From: an uncultured Acidobacteriaceae bacterium
GTDB lineage: Bacteria > Acidobacteriota > Terriglobia > Terriglobales > Acidobacteriaceae
DNA length: 64,000 nucleotides
NCBI GenBank assembly: GCA_903842065.1
Contig: CAIMKZ010000017.1
Span: 108,386-172,385, forward strand
Direction: 5' to 3'
Under the pieces are notes generated by a model. It was not told where the DNA came from, made no database searches, and saw only the letters and a program-made list of their open reading frames with translations. A program made the translations under genes and the position numbers. This document shows positions 16,528 to 25,514 of the stretch, piece by piece. Position 1 is the stretch's first letter, and the number at the start of each line of letters is the position of its first letter.

Positions 16528-18970
16528 TCACATGCGCCAGCAACCGCGCCCAGGTCTTCTGGTTGCGGCGGAAGCCTTTTTTCAGATCGTCGAGGATACG
16601 CGAGAAGTCGGCGTTGGTCTTGAGCACATCCCAGGCGGGGTTCTTGATGAACCACGGATAATTTTCGTTGCCGAGGTAGATAGAGCGTCGGAGCCAGTGC
16701 AGCGCTTCGCTCGAGTCGCCTTCGACGGCAAAGAAGGTAGCGAGCCGGTAAGCCATCTCGTTATCGGCTTCGGCGGCGGCCAGAGTGCTGTCGTCGATCA
16801 GCTTTGCGGCGGCGGCGCGGTTGCCGGTCTGCACGTAGCAGAGCGCCAGCGTGGGTACGGCGATGCGCGCAGTGGCGTCGTCGCGCAGTACGCCTTCAAG
16901 GGTTTGAATGGCGGCCTTCAGGTTGCCTTCCCGCAACTGCTGGTAGCCCACTGAGGTGCGCAGCAGCGGATGCTCGGGCTCGATGGCCAGCCCCTTTTCA
17001 AGATCGGCAATAGCCTGGTCCATTCTGCCCAGGTAGTGATAGACGCGGGCGCGGTCGTTGTAGAGAATGGCGGCGTGGCCGGGGTTCAGCGTGAGCGAGC
17101 GGCTGTAGCGGCGTAGCGACTCCTCGTACATGCCGTCGGTGCGCAGCGTGATGCCGGCAATGCGCTGCACGTTCCAGTCGTTTCCGGCGTTCTCAAGCAG
17201 CTCGGCGATGCCGTGCCGCGCCGACTCCTTTTCTCCGCGCGACTGAAGCAGGAAGATGCGATAGAGGTTGGCCTCTTTCGACGACGGATCCAACTTGAGC
17301 GCCTGGTCGATGGCGCGGCGGGCGCGCATCACGTGCACCTGGCCGCCGAAGCCGCTCCGCACGTACTGCACTTCGGTGATGGCAAGGCCGCTCCAGCCGT
17401 CGGCAAACCCGGGGTTCGATTCCGTAACCGAAGCGAAGAGATCGTGGGCGTGGTCGAGGTCGCCGCGCGAGCCCGATCTCATGCGGAAGGCGTTGAGCAT
17501 GGCCCGCGCTTGTAGATAAGTTTCGCTCGAATCGCCTGAGAGCGAGGCGGCTTCAGGCGTCATGCGAACACCATCGGGCTTGAGGCCTTCGCCGGAACTC
17601 AGGCCGTGCAGTGCGGCGAACACCTCATTGGCCATCTCGGCCTGCACCGCGATCAGGTCGAGCGAGCCGACGCGCATGGAGCCGCCGGAGCGGACGCGCT
17701 GCTCGACTACGTCGAGCAGTTGCCAGTTGAGGTCGAAGCCGCTCTCAGAACGCGCGAAGCTTCCGGCCAGCACGAAGGAGACCATCAGGCGCTGCCCAGC
17801 GGCAAGGGGATCGATCCCCCCCCCGCCTATTGCGGCTACGGTGCGCGAAGGCCGCACCACGAGCGAGGGAATCCTGGCCAGCCGCGCGGCAATTGCATCG
17901 GCCAGCGCCAGGCCGAAGAACGGCGCAACGCCGGCGCTGTCAAGATTTTCAAATGGAGCGACCACGATGGACTTGTTTGTCTCGCGCACCACCGGCTCGC
18001 GGAAGACTTCGGTCAGCATCGAAAGAATTCCCGCGCCGCGCTTCTCCGGCTCAGGCAGGTTGGCTTGCGTGCGCTGCACCATCATGCCGCCGTCCGCGTG
18101 AAGACCGCGCATCGCCGTACGCAGCGCCTCGCGCACTTCGCCGGCCGAAAGATAACGCGCGGCGGGATTCTTTTCGAGGCAGCGGCCGATTGCGCTCTTC
18201 AAGCCGGCCGGGATTCCGGGCACGATCGCGCTCAGATCTTCGGGCTCCAGGTATTGGATGGCGCGGATGGCTTCGGAGTCGTCGGCGTCCTGGCGCACAA
18301 AAGGGTGGCGGCCACTTGCCAGCTCGTAGAGCACCACGCCCAGCGCCCAGACGTCGGACTGCACGCTCGAGCGGCCGGTGACAAACTGCTCCGGCGCCAT
18401 ATAGCGGATAGTGCCGCCATGCACGGTAAAAGTGGGCGGCGAGTTGGTGGGCTGCTGGAGCGGGCTGCTGCGCGAGGGGTCGAAGGTCGCCTCCTCGGGA
18501 CTCAGTCGCCGGGCCAGGCCGAAGTCGAGAATCCGCGCAAGGCCGCCGTCGGTCAGCATCACGTTCTGCGGCTTCAGGTCGCGGTGAAAGATGCCGTGCG
18601 AGTGCGCCGCCTCAAGGCCGTCGGCAATCTGGATTCCCACCGAGAGAACCAGTTGCGCGGATGAGGGACCCTGCGCGATGAGCTGGTCGAGCGACTGGCC
18701 GGGCACAAACTGCATCGCGATCCAGGCTTCGCCGTCGCTTTCGCCGGCTTCGTAGATGGCGCAGATATTCGGATGATCGATCGCAGAGGCCAGACGGGCT
18801 TCGCGGAGCACGGTGTTGAGCGTCTCTTCGGCGCTCAGCACGCCGGCGCGCAGCACCTTGAGCACCACCGGCCGCTCAAGCAGCTTGTCGGTGGCCAGAT
18901 ACACGGTTCCGCTTCCGCCTGAGCCGAGGCGGCGGACCACTTCGTAGTGCGCTATCGTCTTCCGCTTCAT
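16514..18970 (-). CDS. Serine/threonine protein kinase with TolB-like and TPR domains
   Basis: An 818-residue protein. Residues 9-270 form a Hanks-type kinase with glycine loop GSGGSGTVYLA, Lys38, catalytic HRDLKPQN (Asp131) and DFG (Asp149), so it should be active. No transmembrane segment or PASTA domain follows. Residues of about 330-450 (KSIVVAPFENLDSAGVAPFF to a VLAGSF segment) resemble the TolB-like/FlgO domain seen in adenylate-cyclase-like and CadC-type proteins. The C-terminal 300 residues are tetratricopeptide repeats (LTLNPGHAAILYNDRARVYH and others). This architecture is frequent in acidobacteria; the substrate is unknown. Confidence 0.92.
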   Translation of the reverse strand: MKRKTIAHYEVVRRLGSGGSGTVYLATDKLLERPVVLKVLRAGVLSAEETLNTVLREARLASAIDHPNICAIYEAGESDGEAWIAMQFVPGQSLDQLIAQGPSSAQLVLSVGIQIADGLEAAHSHGIFHRDLKPQNVMLTDGGLARILDFGLARRLSPEEATFDPSRSSPLQQPTNSPPTFTVHGGTIRYMAPEQFVTGRSSVQSDVWALGVVLYELASGRHPFVRQDADDSEAIRAIQYLEPEDLSAIVPGIPAGLKSAIGRCLEKNPAARYLSAGEVREALRTAMRGLHADGGMMVQRTQANLPEPEKRGAGILSMLTEVFREPVVRETNKSIVVAPFENLDSAGVAPFFGLALADAIAARLARIPSLVVRPSRTVAAIGGGGIDPLAAGQRLMVSFVLAGSFARSESGFDLNWQLLDVVEQRVRSGGSMRVGSLDLIAVQAEMANEVFAALHGLSSGEGLKPDGVRMTPEAASLSGDSSETYLQARAMLNAFRMRSGSRGDLDHAHDLFASVTESNPGFADGWSGLAITEVQYVRSGFGGQVHVMRARRAIDQALKLDPSSKEANLYRIFLLQSRGEKESARHGIAELLENAGNDWNVQRIAGITLRTDGMYEESLRRYSRSLTLNPGHAAILYNDRARVYHYLGRMDQAIADLEKGLAIEPEHPLLRTSVGYQQLREGNLKAAIQTLEGVLRDDATARIAVPTLALCYVQTGNRAAAAKLIDDSTLAAAEADNEMAYRLATFFAVEGDSSEALHWLRRSIYLGNENYPWFIKNPAWDVLKTNADFSRILDDLKKGFRRNQKTWARLLAHVNAVE

Positions 18971-19125
18971 CGTCAGAGCAAGTGTATCCGGCTGTGCGAA
19001 CTACCGTCTCGTCAGAAGTGCAGCCGGACGTTGCGGCGTCCCACAAAGCCGTACAGCTTCAGTCCGCAGGCATCGAAAGACTCAATGCCGCCGCTGAAGC
19101 CAATCTGTTACCTTCGAGAGTGATT

Positions 19126-20541
19126 ATGTCTGCCGTCAGGGAAGCGATTGCCAGCAAGCAGCGCCGAGGCGTACGGTTCGCGGCCTATACATGCGCGCTG
19201 TTCGTACTTATCGCCATGCCGGCCAGCCACGGGCAAGAGCCCGCGCCGGGCCAGAACGCCCAGGTGCGCACCGGAACTTCCTCGGGCCTCTCGCTCGACG
19301 TCCGCATCCAGAACCTGCTGGCCGCTCATCAGTACGCGCAGATCGCCGCCCAGCTCGGGCAGCTCCCCGCCGATCAGGCCCAGCTCTACCGCGGCATTCT
19401 GGCTAATCGCTCGAACAATCTCAAGGGTTCAATCGAAACGCTTGAGCCGCTGGCCGAAAAATTTGCCGCGGCCGGCGATCTGACCCACGAAAAGCTGCTG
19501 CGCGTAGCGCTCAGCGAGGACTACCTGCGCCTGGGCGACTACAGCAAAGCCGCCGCCGCCTACGCTACGCTCGAAACCCGCGTTGGATCGGTCCTCAGCG
19601 AGGATGAGCAGGATGCAATCGAGCTGCCGGTACGGTTGCTGCCTTTAGCCAAGGACAATCCGCCGATGACAATCGAGCCCTGCAACGGATTTTCGATGCA
19701 GGTCGATCGCGATCCGCTGGGCCTGACCGACGTTCCGGTCTTCGTCGATTCGTTGCCGCGCAGCTGGATGCTCGATCCCACCGCGCCCTTCAACCTCATC
19801 GACCGCAACTCGGCGCGGCTGGTGGGCCTCAAAATCTCAGAAGATTTCGCGACGATTCACACGCTTACCGGCAAGCCCATCCAGGTTCACATGACGGTGA
19901 TTCCGCGCATCACCATCGGCGGCCGGCTCACCTTTCGCAACATGACAGCATTCGTCTTCGACGATGCCGACTACTACTTCCCGATCAACAAGTACCAGGT
20001 GGAAGGCGTGATCGGTTATCCGGCGCTCTCGGCCCTCGGCGCGGTCAGCATTACCGACGCTTCCACCATCAAGGTTCTACCCTCCAAGCGAGTGGACCCG
20101 AACGAAGACCCCGAGCTGCTCAACGCCGGCAGCCCCTTCTACCTTGACGGCGACCAGGTCATCGTAGCCATGGGCCGCGTTGGCGACGCAGCGAATCCCG
20201 ACACCGACGACCGCATGTACGCCGTGGACGCCGGCGGCCAGCAGACCTACCTGACCGCGCGCTACTTCGACGAGCACGCCTCCGACTTCAACACGCTACA
20301 GGTGGCGGACTACACGGTACCCGGCGAGAAGCCGCAGCCCGCCTACGTGGCAGAAAACGTGCCCCTGCGCCTGGGCAAGACGTCGTTTACGCTCCATTTT
20401 GTCCATGTGCTTACCGAGCCGCTGGGCCGCGCCGCGCTCGACGATGTGTACGGAATTCTGGGAGTTGACGCTCTGAGCCAGTTCCAGAGCTATACCTTCG
20501 ACTACCGCACCATGCGCTTCCAACTCGTTCCCGAGCCATAA
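19126..20541 (+). CDS. Exported retropepsin-like aspartic protease homologue with two lobes
   Basis: A 471-residue protein starting at ATG 19126 (the longer frame from 18982 is not protein-like). A signal peptide ends near ASHGQ (residue 37) and a helical, TPR-like region follows (residues 45-170). Two retropepsin-like lobes follow. Lobe 1 has Asp217 in MLDPTAPFNLID, with later GVIGYPALSALG. Lobe 2 has Asp368 in AVDAGGQQTYLT, with later GILGVDALSQF. The usual D-T/S-G after the catalytic Asp is changed to D-P-T and D-A-G. Catalysis is therefore uncertain; the fold and duplication are well supported. It is divergent from the kinase gene. Confidence 0.8.
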   Translation: MSAVREAIASKQRRGVRFAAYTCALFVLIAMPASHGQEPAPGQNAQVRTGTSSGLSLDVRIQNLLAAHQYAQIAAQLGQLPADQAQLYRGILANRSNNLKGSIETLEPLAEKFAAAGDLTHEKLLRVALSEDYLRLGDYSKAAAAYATLETRVGSVLSEDEQDAIELPVRLLPLAKDNPPMTIEPCNGFSMQVDRDPLGLTDVPVFVDSLPRSWMLDPTAPFNLIDRNSARLVGLKISEDFATIHTLTGKPIQVHMTVIPRITIGGRLTFRNMTAFVFDDADYYFPINKYQVEGVIGYPALSALGAVSITDASTIKVLPSKRVDPNEDPELLNAGSPFYLDGDQVIVAMGRVGDAANPDTDDRMYAVDAGGQQTYLTARYFDEHASDFNTLQVADYTVPGEKPQPAYVAENVPLRLGKTSFTLHFVHVLTEPLGRAALDDVYGILGVDALSQFQSYTFDYRTMRFQLVPEP

Positions 20542-20588
20542 GCGCGCAGGAGCGTATTCCTCCGGAAGCAGTCCCTTAGTCCCTGCTT

Positions 20589-20834
20589 CTACCCCTGATC
20601 CCCGACCTTATACATATACTTAATCGCCTGCTTATAGACGAGCACCTTGGTCTTGCCCCGAACCTTGATCGAGTCCGCGTCGTACCACTCGATGCAGCCC
20701 TCGATCTTCTCGCCGTCTTCGAGCACAATCACCATGGGCGTACGGGTCTGAATCTGCTTCTGGAGATAAAACAGCTCCGCCTGATGCTTTGGCGTACCGG
20801 CTTGATAGGTATCGGCAGTTAGCTTCAACGGCAT
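20589..20834 (-). CDS. hfq: Hfq-family RNA chaperone
   Basis: An 81-residue Sm-like protein of the Hfq family. Sm1 is recognisable in the LQKQIQTRTPMVIVLEDGEK segment and the following EGCIEWYDADSIKV. Sm2 appears as LVYKQAIKYMYK, in place of the enterobacterial YKHAIST. The key Tyr-Lys-x-Ala is retained while the His of the proximal U-binding site is Gln. The acidobacterial Hfq therefore probably binds RNA with altered specificity. The start at 20834 has GAGAGG about 10 bases upstream. It lies 3' of holB on the same strand. Confidence 0.85.
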   Translation of the reverse strand: MPLKLTADTYQAGTPKHQAELFYLQKQIQTRTPMVIVLEDGEKIEGCIEWYDADSIKVRGKTKVLVYKQAIKYMYKVGDQG

Positions 20835-20970
20835 GGGCAGAGAACCTCTCTTTGCGCGGCTCACTGGCCACGGAAAATCAGAATCTGTTGCGCTTGTCTC
20901 TTGCACGAAGGATAGAAGACTCACCAACAAGTACACAACCGCGAAGCGCGCAGATGCACCGGACTGTGCC

Positions 20971-22071
20971 TTAGTTCCGCTCCAGCCCCACGGCCATGGC
21001 GTCGAGCGAGAGCGATCGCAGCAGGTTGCGCCGCATCCCCTGCTCCACCTGACCCAGAGCGCGTGCCGCGCCGTCGATCCACTCCACGGTGAGCCCTTCG
21101 GCCAGCTTGGCGAGTTCCGCTGCAATATCGACGTTGCGCACCAGCTCGGGAGTTCCCGCGATGGTGAGAAGAAGGTCTTCAACCAGTGCGCCCATGGCGC
21201 GGAGCAGGTTCACTGTCTTTTGCTGCCCGTCTGCGCCGCCGCGGTAGGTCTCGGTTACGTGGAAGAGAGCTGTGTAGTCCGGATCGCGCAGCGCGGTGCG
21301 CAGAATCAGCAGCGCCTCCTGCCGTCCGGCCAAATAAGCCGATAGCTCAATGCCAAGAGCACGGCCCACTGCGCCCTCCGCAAGACGTGCCGTGAGAGCC
21401 CGGTCTCTGGCGCTCAACTCGGGCCGCCTTTGCGCCAGCACCGCTTCAATCTCTGCCGGAGCGAGCGCGCCCAGGCGGTGAATCACGGCCCGCGACCGAA
21501 TCGTCGGCAGCAGCTCCTGGGGATTTTCCGTCAGCAAGATGAGCGACGTGTGCTCCGGCGGTTCCTCCAGAAGTTTCAGCAGGCTGTTCGCTGCCTCCTT
21601 CATGAAGGCCGAAGAAGTAAAGATCGTAAACGAACGCCGCGCTTCGATAGGCGGGCGGTAGTAGGCCACATGGATCGCCTGCCGCACCTGGCCGAGTTTG
21701 ATGAGCAGTTGCGGCGGATCGGGCGGAACAATCAACACATCCGGATGCGTCTGGATCAGCACCCGCGTCTCGCGCTTGTCGGTGTCGCGCATCTCGTCGC
21801 GGGCCGAGACGGCGGCATCAACCAGTTCATCGAGGTTCCGCGACTCGCCGATGCGCACACAGTTGGCGCACGCGCCGCAAAAGTCCGGCAGGCCGTCTGT
21901 CAGTGGCTTCTCGGTGCAGTTCACGGCCTGGGCCAGCATCACGGCCAGCGTGTACTTGCCCGCGCCCTTAGGGCCGGCAAGGATCATCGAATGGGGGAAG
22001 CGGTCCACGCGAATGCTCTCGCGCAGATGCCCCACAGCCGTCGCGTTGCCGATAAAGTCCTGAAAGCCCAC
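20971..22071 (-). CDS. holB: DNA polymerase III subunit delta'
   Basis: A clamp-loader AAA+ protein of 366 residues from the GTG at 22071 (HVGFQDFIGNATAVGHLRES). It shows a P-loop-like AGPKGAGKYTLA, the zinc-binding CGACANC with an upstream Cys, and SSAFMKEAANSLLKLLEEPP followed by SLILLTENPQELLPTIRSR. These are hallmarks of DnaX/HolB clamp-loader subunits. The Walker A Thr is replaced by Tyr (GAGKYT), as expected for a non-ATPase delta' subunit. The start is uncertain: the frame is open to 22248 but overlaps a divergent promoter, and no ribosome binding site marks 22071. Confidence 0.88.
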   Translation of the reverse strand: MGFQDFIGNATAVGHLRESIRVDRFPHSMILAGPKGAGKYTLAVMLAQAVNCTEKPLTDGLPDFCGACANCVRIGESRNLDELVDAAVSARDEMRDTDKRETRVLIQTHPDVLIVPPDPPQLLIKLGQVRQAIHVAYYRPPIEARRSFTIFTSSAFMKEAANSLLKLLEEPPEHTSLILLTENPQELLPTIRSRAVIHRLGALAPAEIEAVLAQRRPELSARDRALTARLAEGAVGRALGIELSAYLAGRQEALLILRTALRDPDYTALFHVTETYRGGADGQQKTVNLLRAMGALVEDLLLTIAGTPELVRNVDIAAELAKLAEGLTVEWIDGAARALGQVEQGMRRNLLRSLSLDAMAVGLERN

Positions 22072-22187
22072 GTGTTGAGAATAGCCGAGATGCCGCTTTC
22101 GCTGCCCAACCGCTGAACCAAAAGTCTGCCGGAATGGTCGAATCCACTCCGAGCCAAGCCAGAAAAGAAAAAATATGTCGACCACAC

Positions 22188-22216
22188 TTGACATCGCCCC
22201 GTAATATATGTAAAGT
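22188..22216 (+). promoter_or_regulatory. Sigma-70-type promoter for the membrane protein/XRE pair
   Basis: TTGACA at 22188-22193, a 17-bp spacer and TAAAGT at 22211-22216, about 30 bases upstream of ATG 22247. The -35 is a perfect consensus; the -10 matches four of six. Confidence 0.7.
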
Positions 22217-22246
22217 GATCTTGTCTTTATGAAAAGGAGACGCGAC

Positions 22247-22654
22247 ATGGTCTGCTCAACAAATAACCCGGCGCAACGCCGCTACCTCATCCGATTCGCC
22301 GTCTGCATGACGATCTACATAGTCTTGCTGCTGGTGTCGGTTCTGGCGCTCAAGCACTTCCAGCCCACCGGAGTGCCGGCCTATGCCCTCGCTGTCCTGC
22401 CCGCCCTGCCCATCATCGCCTCGCTCATCGTCATGGGCATCTACCTGGCCGAAGAGAAAGACGAGTTCATGCGCAACCTTCAGGTTCAGGCCCTGCTCGG
22501 TGGAACCGGAGTGACCCTGTCGGTGGTCAGCGTCTGGGGATTCCTTGAGAAGTTCGTGCACGCCCAGCACTTCGACCTGTTTATGGTCTACCCGCTGTTC
22601 TGGGTCGCCACTGGCCTGACCGCCGCTGTTCTCTGGATGAGGGTCCGGTCGTGA
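22247..22654 (+). CDS. Four-helix membrane protein
   Basis: A 135-residue integral membrane protein with hydrophobic segments near residues 18-36, 45-67, 83-99 and 109-131 (for example MTIYIVLLLVSVLALKHF). A polar EEKDEF loop sits between the second and third segments. No family is named with confidence. ATG 22247 is chosen over ATG 22229 because AAAAGGA lies about 8 bases upstream. Its stop overlaps the GTG of the XRE regulator (GTGA), a layout seen in many membrane-protein/YozG-type regulator pairs. Confidence 0.75.
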   Translation: MVCSTNNPAQRRYLIRFAVCMTIYIVLLLVSVLALKHFQPTGVPAYALAVLPALPIIASLIVMGIYLAEEKDEFMRNLQVQALLGGTGVTLSVVSVWGFLEKFVHAQHFDLFMVYPLFWVATGLTAAVLWMRVRS

Positions 22655-22845
22655 AAAATCGTCTAAGGGTATTGCGCGCCGAACGGGAGTGGTCGCAGGC
22701 CGATCTGGCCGTGCGCCTCGAGGTCTCGCGGCAGAGCGTGAACGCCATCGAGACCGGCAAGTTTGACCCCAGCCTGCCGCTGGCCTTCAAACTGGCACGG
22801 CTCTTCGGCCTGGCAATCGAGGATATCTTCACCGACGAACAGTAG
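22651..22845 (+). CDS. Small XRE-family (YgzD/YozG-like) HTH regulator
   Basis: A 64-residue single-domain Cro/C1-type DNA-binding protein: RLRVLRAEREWSQADLAVRL, then VSRQSVNAIETGKFDPSL and LARLFGLAIEDIF. GTG 22651 overlaps the preceding stop by 4 bases, indicating translational coupling. Such minimal regulators commonly control their own operon with a membrane protein; that role is inferred. Confidence 0.88.
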   Translation: MKNRLRVLRAEREWSQADLAVRLEVSRQSVNAIETGKFDPSLPLAFKLARLFGLAIEDIFTDEQ

Positions 22846-22945
22846 CGGTGCCCGCGCCAACAAATCCGCTTGTAGACCGCGCTTTGATTCGATACCATGC
22901 CTTCGCCGGCCTTCCCCAAACACCCCGTGGCCGGCGGAGGTACAA

Positions 22946-23374
22946 ATGACCGAAAATGCAAAATCCATCCGCATGAACTACTGGGCGATTCTGGTTGCCG
23001 GAGTCGCAAACTTTGTCTTTGAAGCCATCTGGTACTCGGTCTTCATGAACGGCTGGTTGAACGGCATCGGCCGCACCCGCGAGTGGCTGATGGCCTCGGG
23101 CGTGAACCCCAACCTGCAATATCTGGTGGCGCTGGTCTGCGCTGTCGCTATCGCCGGTTCCATCTCCTGCCTCACGCAGATCACCGGCCCGCAGACGGCC
23201 CTGCGCGGCATTCGAATGGGCTTCATGCTCTGGCTGGGAATCGTTGTCACCACCTTCACCACCGAGTACGTCTTCGAGGTGCGCCCGTGGAGCCTGGTGG
23301 GCATCAACTACGGCTTCTGGCTGGTGGGCATGATCCTGATGGGCGCGATTGTGGGGGCCTGGAAGAAGAAGTAG
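22946..23374 (+). CDS. DUF1761-family membrane protein
   Basis: A 142-residue protein with four transmembrane segments and the DUF1761 pattern NYWAILVAGVANFVFEAIWY at the N-terminus, then a WLNGIG loop. ATG 22946 has GGAGG 5 bases upstream; the longer frame (22763) overlaps the XRE gene and is not used. The function of the family is unknown. Confidence 0.85.
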   Translation: MTENAKSIRMNYWAILVAGVANFVFEAIWYSVFMNGWLNGIGRTREWLMASGVNPNLQYLVALVCAVAIAGSISCLTQITGPQTALRGIRMGFMLWLGIVVTTFTTEYVFEVRPWSLVGINYGFWLVGMILMGAIVGAWKKK

Positions 23375-23420
23375 ACACAGACACAACTACTAGCTGTTTC
23401 TCTTTCAACCAACCATATAA

Positions 23421-23460
23421 CTGGGTGCCCCAGGTGCCTCGCCTTTGGGCACCTGGGAAC
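23421..23460. repeat. Palindromic intergenic repeat, family A, copy 2
   Basis: CTGGGTG, then CCCAGGTGCC at 23429-23438 and GGCACCTGGG at 23448-23457. It lies in the 216-base gap between the DUF1761 gene and the E2 gene. The arms differ from the other copies by a paired substitution (TGCC/GGCA instead of TCTC/GAGA). Confidence 0.85.
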
Positions 23461-23590
23461 CTTCGACTCTCGTCCGGCCCGGCTTGCCGCAACAGCCGGC
23501 GATTTATAATCGCCCCCAGAAGCTTGTATGCAGCGCGTCTGCTGCTAGAGCGCGCCGCGATCCCCTTGCGTCGCGTGGGAGAGGTCCTCG

Positions 23591-24799
23591 ATGGCAACCG
23601 ACGTAGTTATGCCCCAGATGGGCGAATCGATCTTCGAAGGCACGATTACCAAGTGGCTCAAGAAGGTCGGCGACCAGGTGGAAAAAGATGAGCCGCTCTT
23701 TGAGATCTCGACCGACAAGGTCGATGCCGAGATCCCCGCGCCGGTCTCAGGCGTGCTGAGCGAGATTCGCTTTGCCGAAGGCCAGACCGTCGCCATCAAC
23801 ACGGTTGTCGCGGTGATGGGCGGCGAGATTGTGGCGGCCGCACCCGCGCCGGAAGCCGTAACCGCCACCGAACCCAGTCAAGAACTTGAAGCGGCGGAGC
23901 CGGCGGCGGAGCCGGCGGCCGCGCCGATTGTGAGGCCGGGCGGCAAGTTGCGCTCCTCGCCGCTGGTGCGGCGCATCGCAGAAGAGAACTCGATCGATCT
24001 GGCCCTCGTGCCCGGCACGGGAGGAAACGGCCGCATCACCAAGGCCGACATCCTCGCTTATCTTGATTCGCCACGGCCCACCGCCGCGCCCGTTGACCGC
24101 AAGGTGGTGCCGCTCACGCGCATGCGCGCCATCATCGCCGAGCGCATGTTAGAGAGCAAGCGCATCAGCCCGCACGTTCACACGATTTATAAAATTGACA
24201 TGACCCGCGTGGTGCGCGCCCGCGAACGCGCCAAAACAGCCTTCGAGAAGCGCCACGGCGTCAAGCTTACCTATCTGCCCTTTGTAACTTCGGCGGTGCT
24301 TGCGTCGCTCAAAAAGTTTCCGATCCTCAACGCATCGCTCATCGACGGATCGATTCACTATCACGCCGATATCAACCTCGGCATCGCGGTGGCGCTTGAG
24401 TGGGGCCTGATTGTGCCGGTGATCCGCCAGGCCCAGCAGCGCACATTCGCCGACGTGGCCCGCATGGTGGCCGATCTAGCCGGGCGCGCGCGGACCAAGA
24501 AACTGAGCCCCGACGAAGTCGGCGGATCCACGTTTACTCTCACCAACTCCGGCATCTTCGGCGACGAGTTCTCCCTGCCCATCATCAATCAGCCGGAGTC
24601 GGCGATTCTGTGCATCAGCTCGCTCAAGAAAGAACCGGTGGTGCTAACCGACGCCGAGGGCAACGACACGATTTCCATCCGCTCGATGCAGCACTTTACA
24701 CTCGGTTTCGACCACCGGCTGATCGACGGCGCGGACGCCTGCGGCTTCATGCTGGAGTTCAAGCGCATCCTCGAGAACTGGGACACCGAGATCGCCTGA
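23591..24799 (+). CDS. Dihydrolipoamide acyltransferase (E2) of a 2-oxo acid dehydrogenase complex
   Basis: A 402-residue E2 with one lipoyl domain (lipoylated Lys43 in EISTDKVDAE), an Ala/Pro/Glu-rich linker, a peripheral-subunit-binding domain (LRSSPLVRRIAEENSIDL, near residues 117-155) and a catalytic domain ending with DHRLIDG (the His-x3-Asp-Gly active site). The overall look fits branched-chain or succinyl/acetyl types; the sequence does not decide which. No E1 or E3 gene is adjacent. ATG 23591 sits about 10 bases after a GAGAGG. Confidence 0.93.
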   Translation: MATDVVMPQMGESIFEGTITKWLKKVGDQVEKDEPLFEISTDKVDAEIPAPVSGVLSEIRFAEGQTVAINTVVAVMGGEIVAAAPAPEAVTATEPSQELEAAEPAAEPAAAPIVRPGGKLRSSPLVRRIAEENSIDLALVPGTGGNGRITKADILAYLDSPRPTAAPVDRKVVPLTRMRAIIAERMLESKRISPHVHTIYKIDMTRVVRARERAKTAFEKRHGVKLTYLPFVTSAVLASLKKFPILNASLIDGSIHYHADINLGIAVALEWGLIVPVIRQAQQRTFADVARMVADLAGRARTKKLSPDEVGGSTFTLTNSGIFGDEFSLPIINQPESAILCISSLKKEPVVLTDAEGNDTISIRSMQHFTLGFDHRLIDGADACGFMLEFKRILENWDTEIA

Positions 24800-24824
24800 T
24801 ATCAGATTTAGCAGTAGAAACACA

Positions 24825-24860
24825 CTGGGTGCCCCAGGTCTCGATTCTGAGACCTGGGAA
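24825..24860. repeat. Palindromic intergenic repeat, family A, copy 3
   Basis: CTGGGTGCC, then CCCAGGTCTC at 24833-24842 and GAGACCTGGG at 24849-24858, just after the E2 stop. Almost identical to the copy at 42713. Confidence 0.9.
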
Positions 24861-24920
24861 AGATCGACACTCAACCTCTCCCTCTCAACCAACCAAACAC
24901 TCTTCGTTTATCCTGCATCC

Positions 24921-25514
24921 ATGCCCCCTCCCCCGCGAGACCGCGAACTCCTCCAAATCATCGACGCGAACTTCGCCGATGCCGCCCGCCGCTCGGGCAC
25001 GCATCTCGCCTGCCGCATCGGCTGTACGCAGTGCTGTCACGGTGCATTCGCTGTCAACACGCTTGACGCGCTGCGTCTGAGTGAAGCAATGCGTCGAGCG
25101 GAGCCTGCAATCGCCGCGGCCGTTAAGCAGCGTGCCCGCGCGTGGATCGCCGAGTATGACGCGGACTTTCCCGGCAACACCGAGACCGGCCTGCTGGGCA
25201 CAAGCGAAGAAGAGCAAGCCAGCTTTGAAGAGTTCGCCAACGACGCGCCCTGTCCGGCACTCGATCCGGCGACCGGCCGCTGCGATGTGTACGCATGGCG
25301 GCCCATGACTTGCAGGCTCTTTGGGCCGCCCGTGCGCTCCGTAAACGAAGATGGCGACGAAGGCCTGGGCCACTGCGAGCTGTGCTTCACCACGGCAACC
25401 ACAGAACAGATCGCCGCCTCCGAGATGCAGGTTCCGCACAAGATTGAAGCCAAATTGCTTGCCAAAGCCGGCGGAGATCGCGAGACCGTGGTAGCTTTTG
25501 CGCTACTGCGTTAG
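24921..25514 (+). CDS. YkgJ-family cysteine cluster protein
   Basis: A 197-residue protein with the CxxxCxxCC cluster (CRIGCTQCCHG near residues 31-41) and later cysteines in PCPALD, GRCDVYAWRPMTCRLFG and HCELCF. This is the zinc or iron-sulfur binding pattern of YkgJ/UPF0153 proteins. The biochemical role is not known. It is convergent with the first exported TPR paralogue and overlaps its end by 12 bases. ATG 24921 has no strong ribosome binding site, but the following sequence is family-like. Confidence 0.85.
   Translation: MPPPPRDRELLQIIDANFADAARRSGTHLACRIGCTQCCHGAFAVNTLDALRLSEAMRRAEPAIAAAVKQRARAWIAEYDADFPGNTETGLLGTSEEEQASFEEFANDAPCPALDPATGRCDVYAWRPMTCRLFGPPVRSVNEDGDEGLGHCELCFTTATTEQIAASEMQVPHKIEAKLLAKAGGDRETVVAFALLR

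Noticed and set aside
15676..16623. Plus-strand frame (315 codons) opposite hemW
   Set aside because: Shadow of a well-supported gene on the other strand; no motifs.
17606..18664. Plus-strand frame (352 codons) opposite the kinase
   Set aside because: Composition (His/Arg/Gln-rich) and position show it is the complement of the kinase gene.
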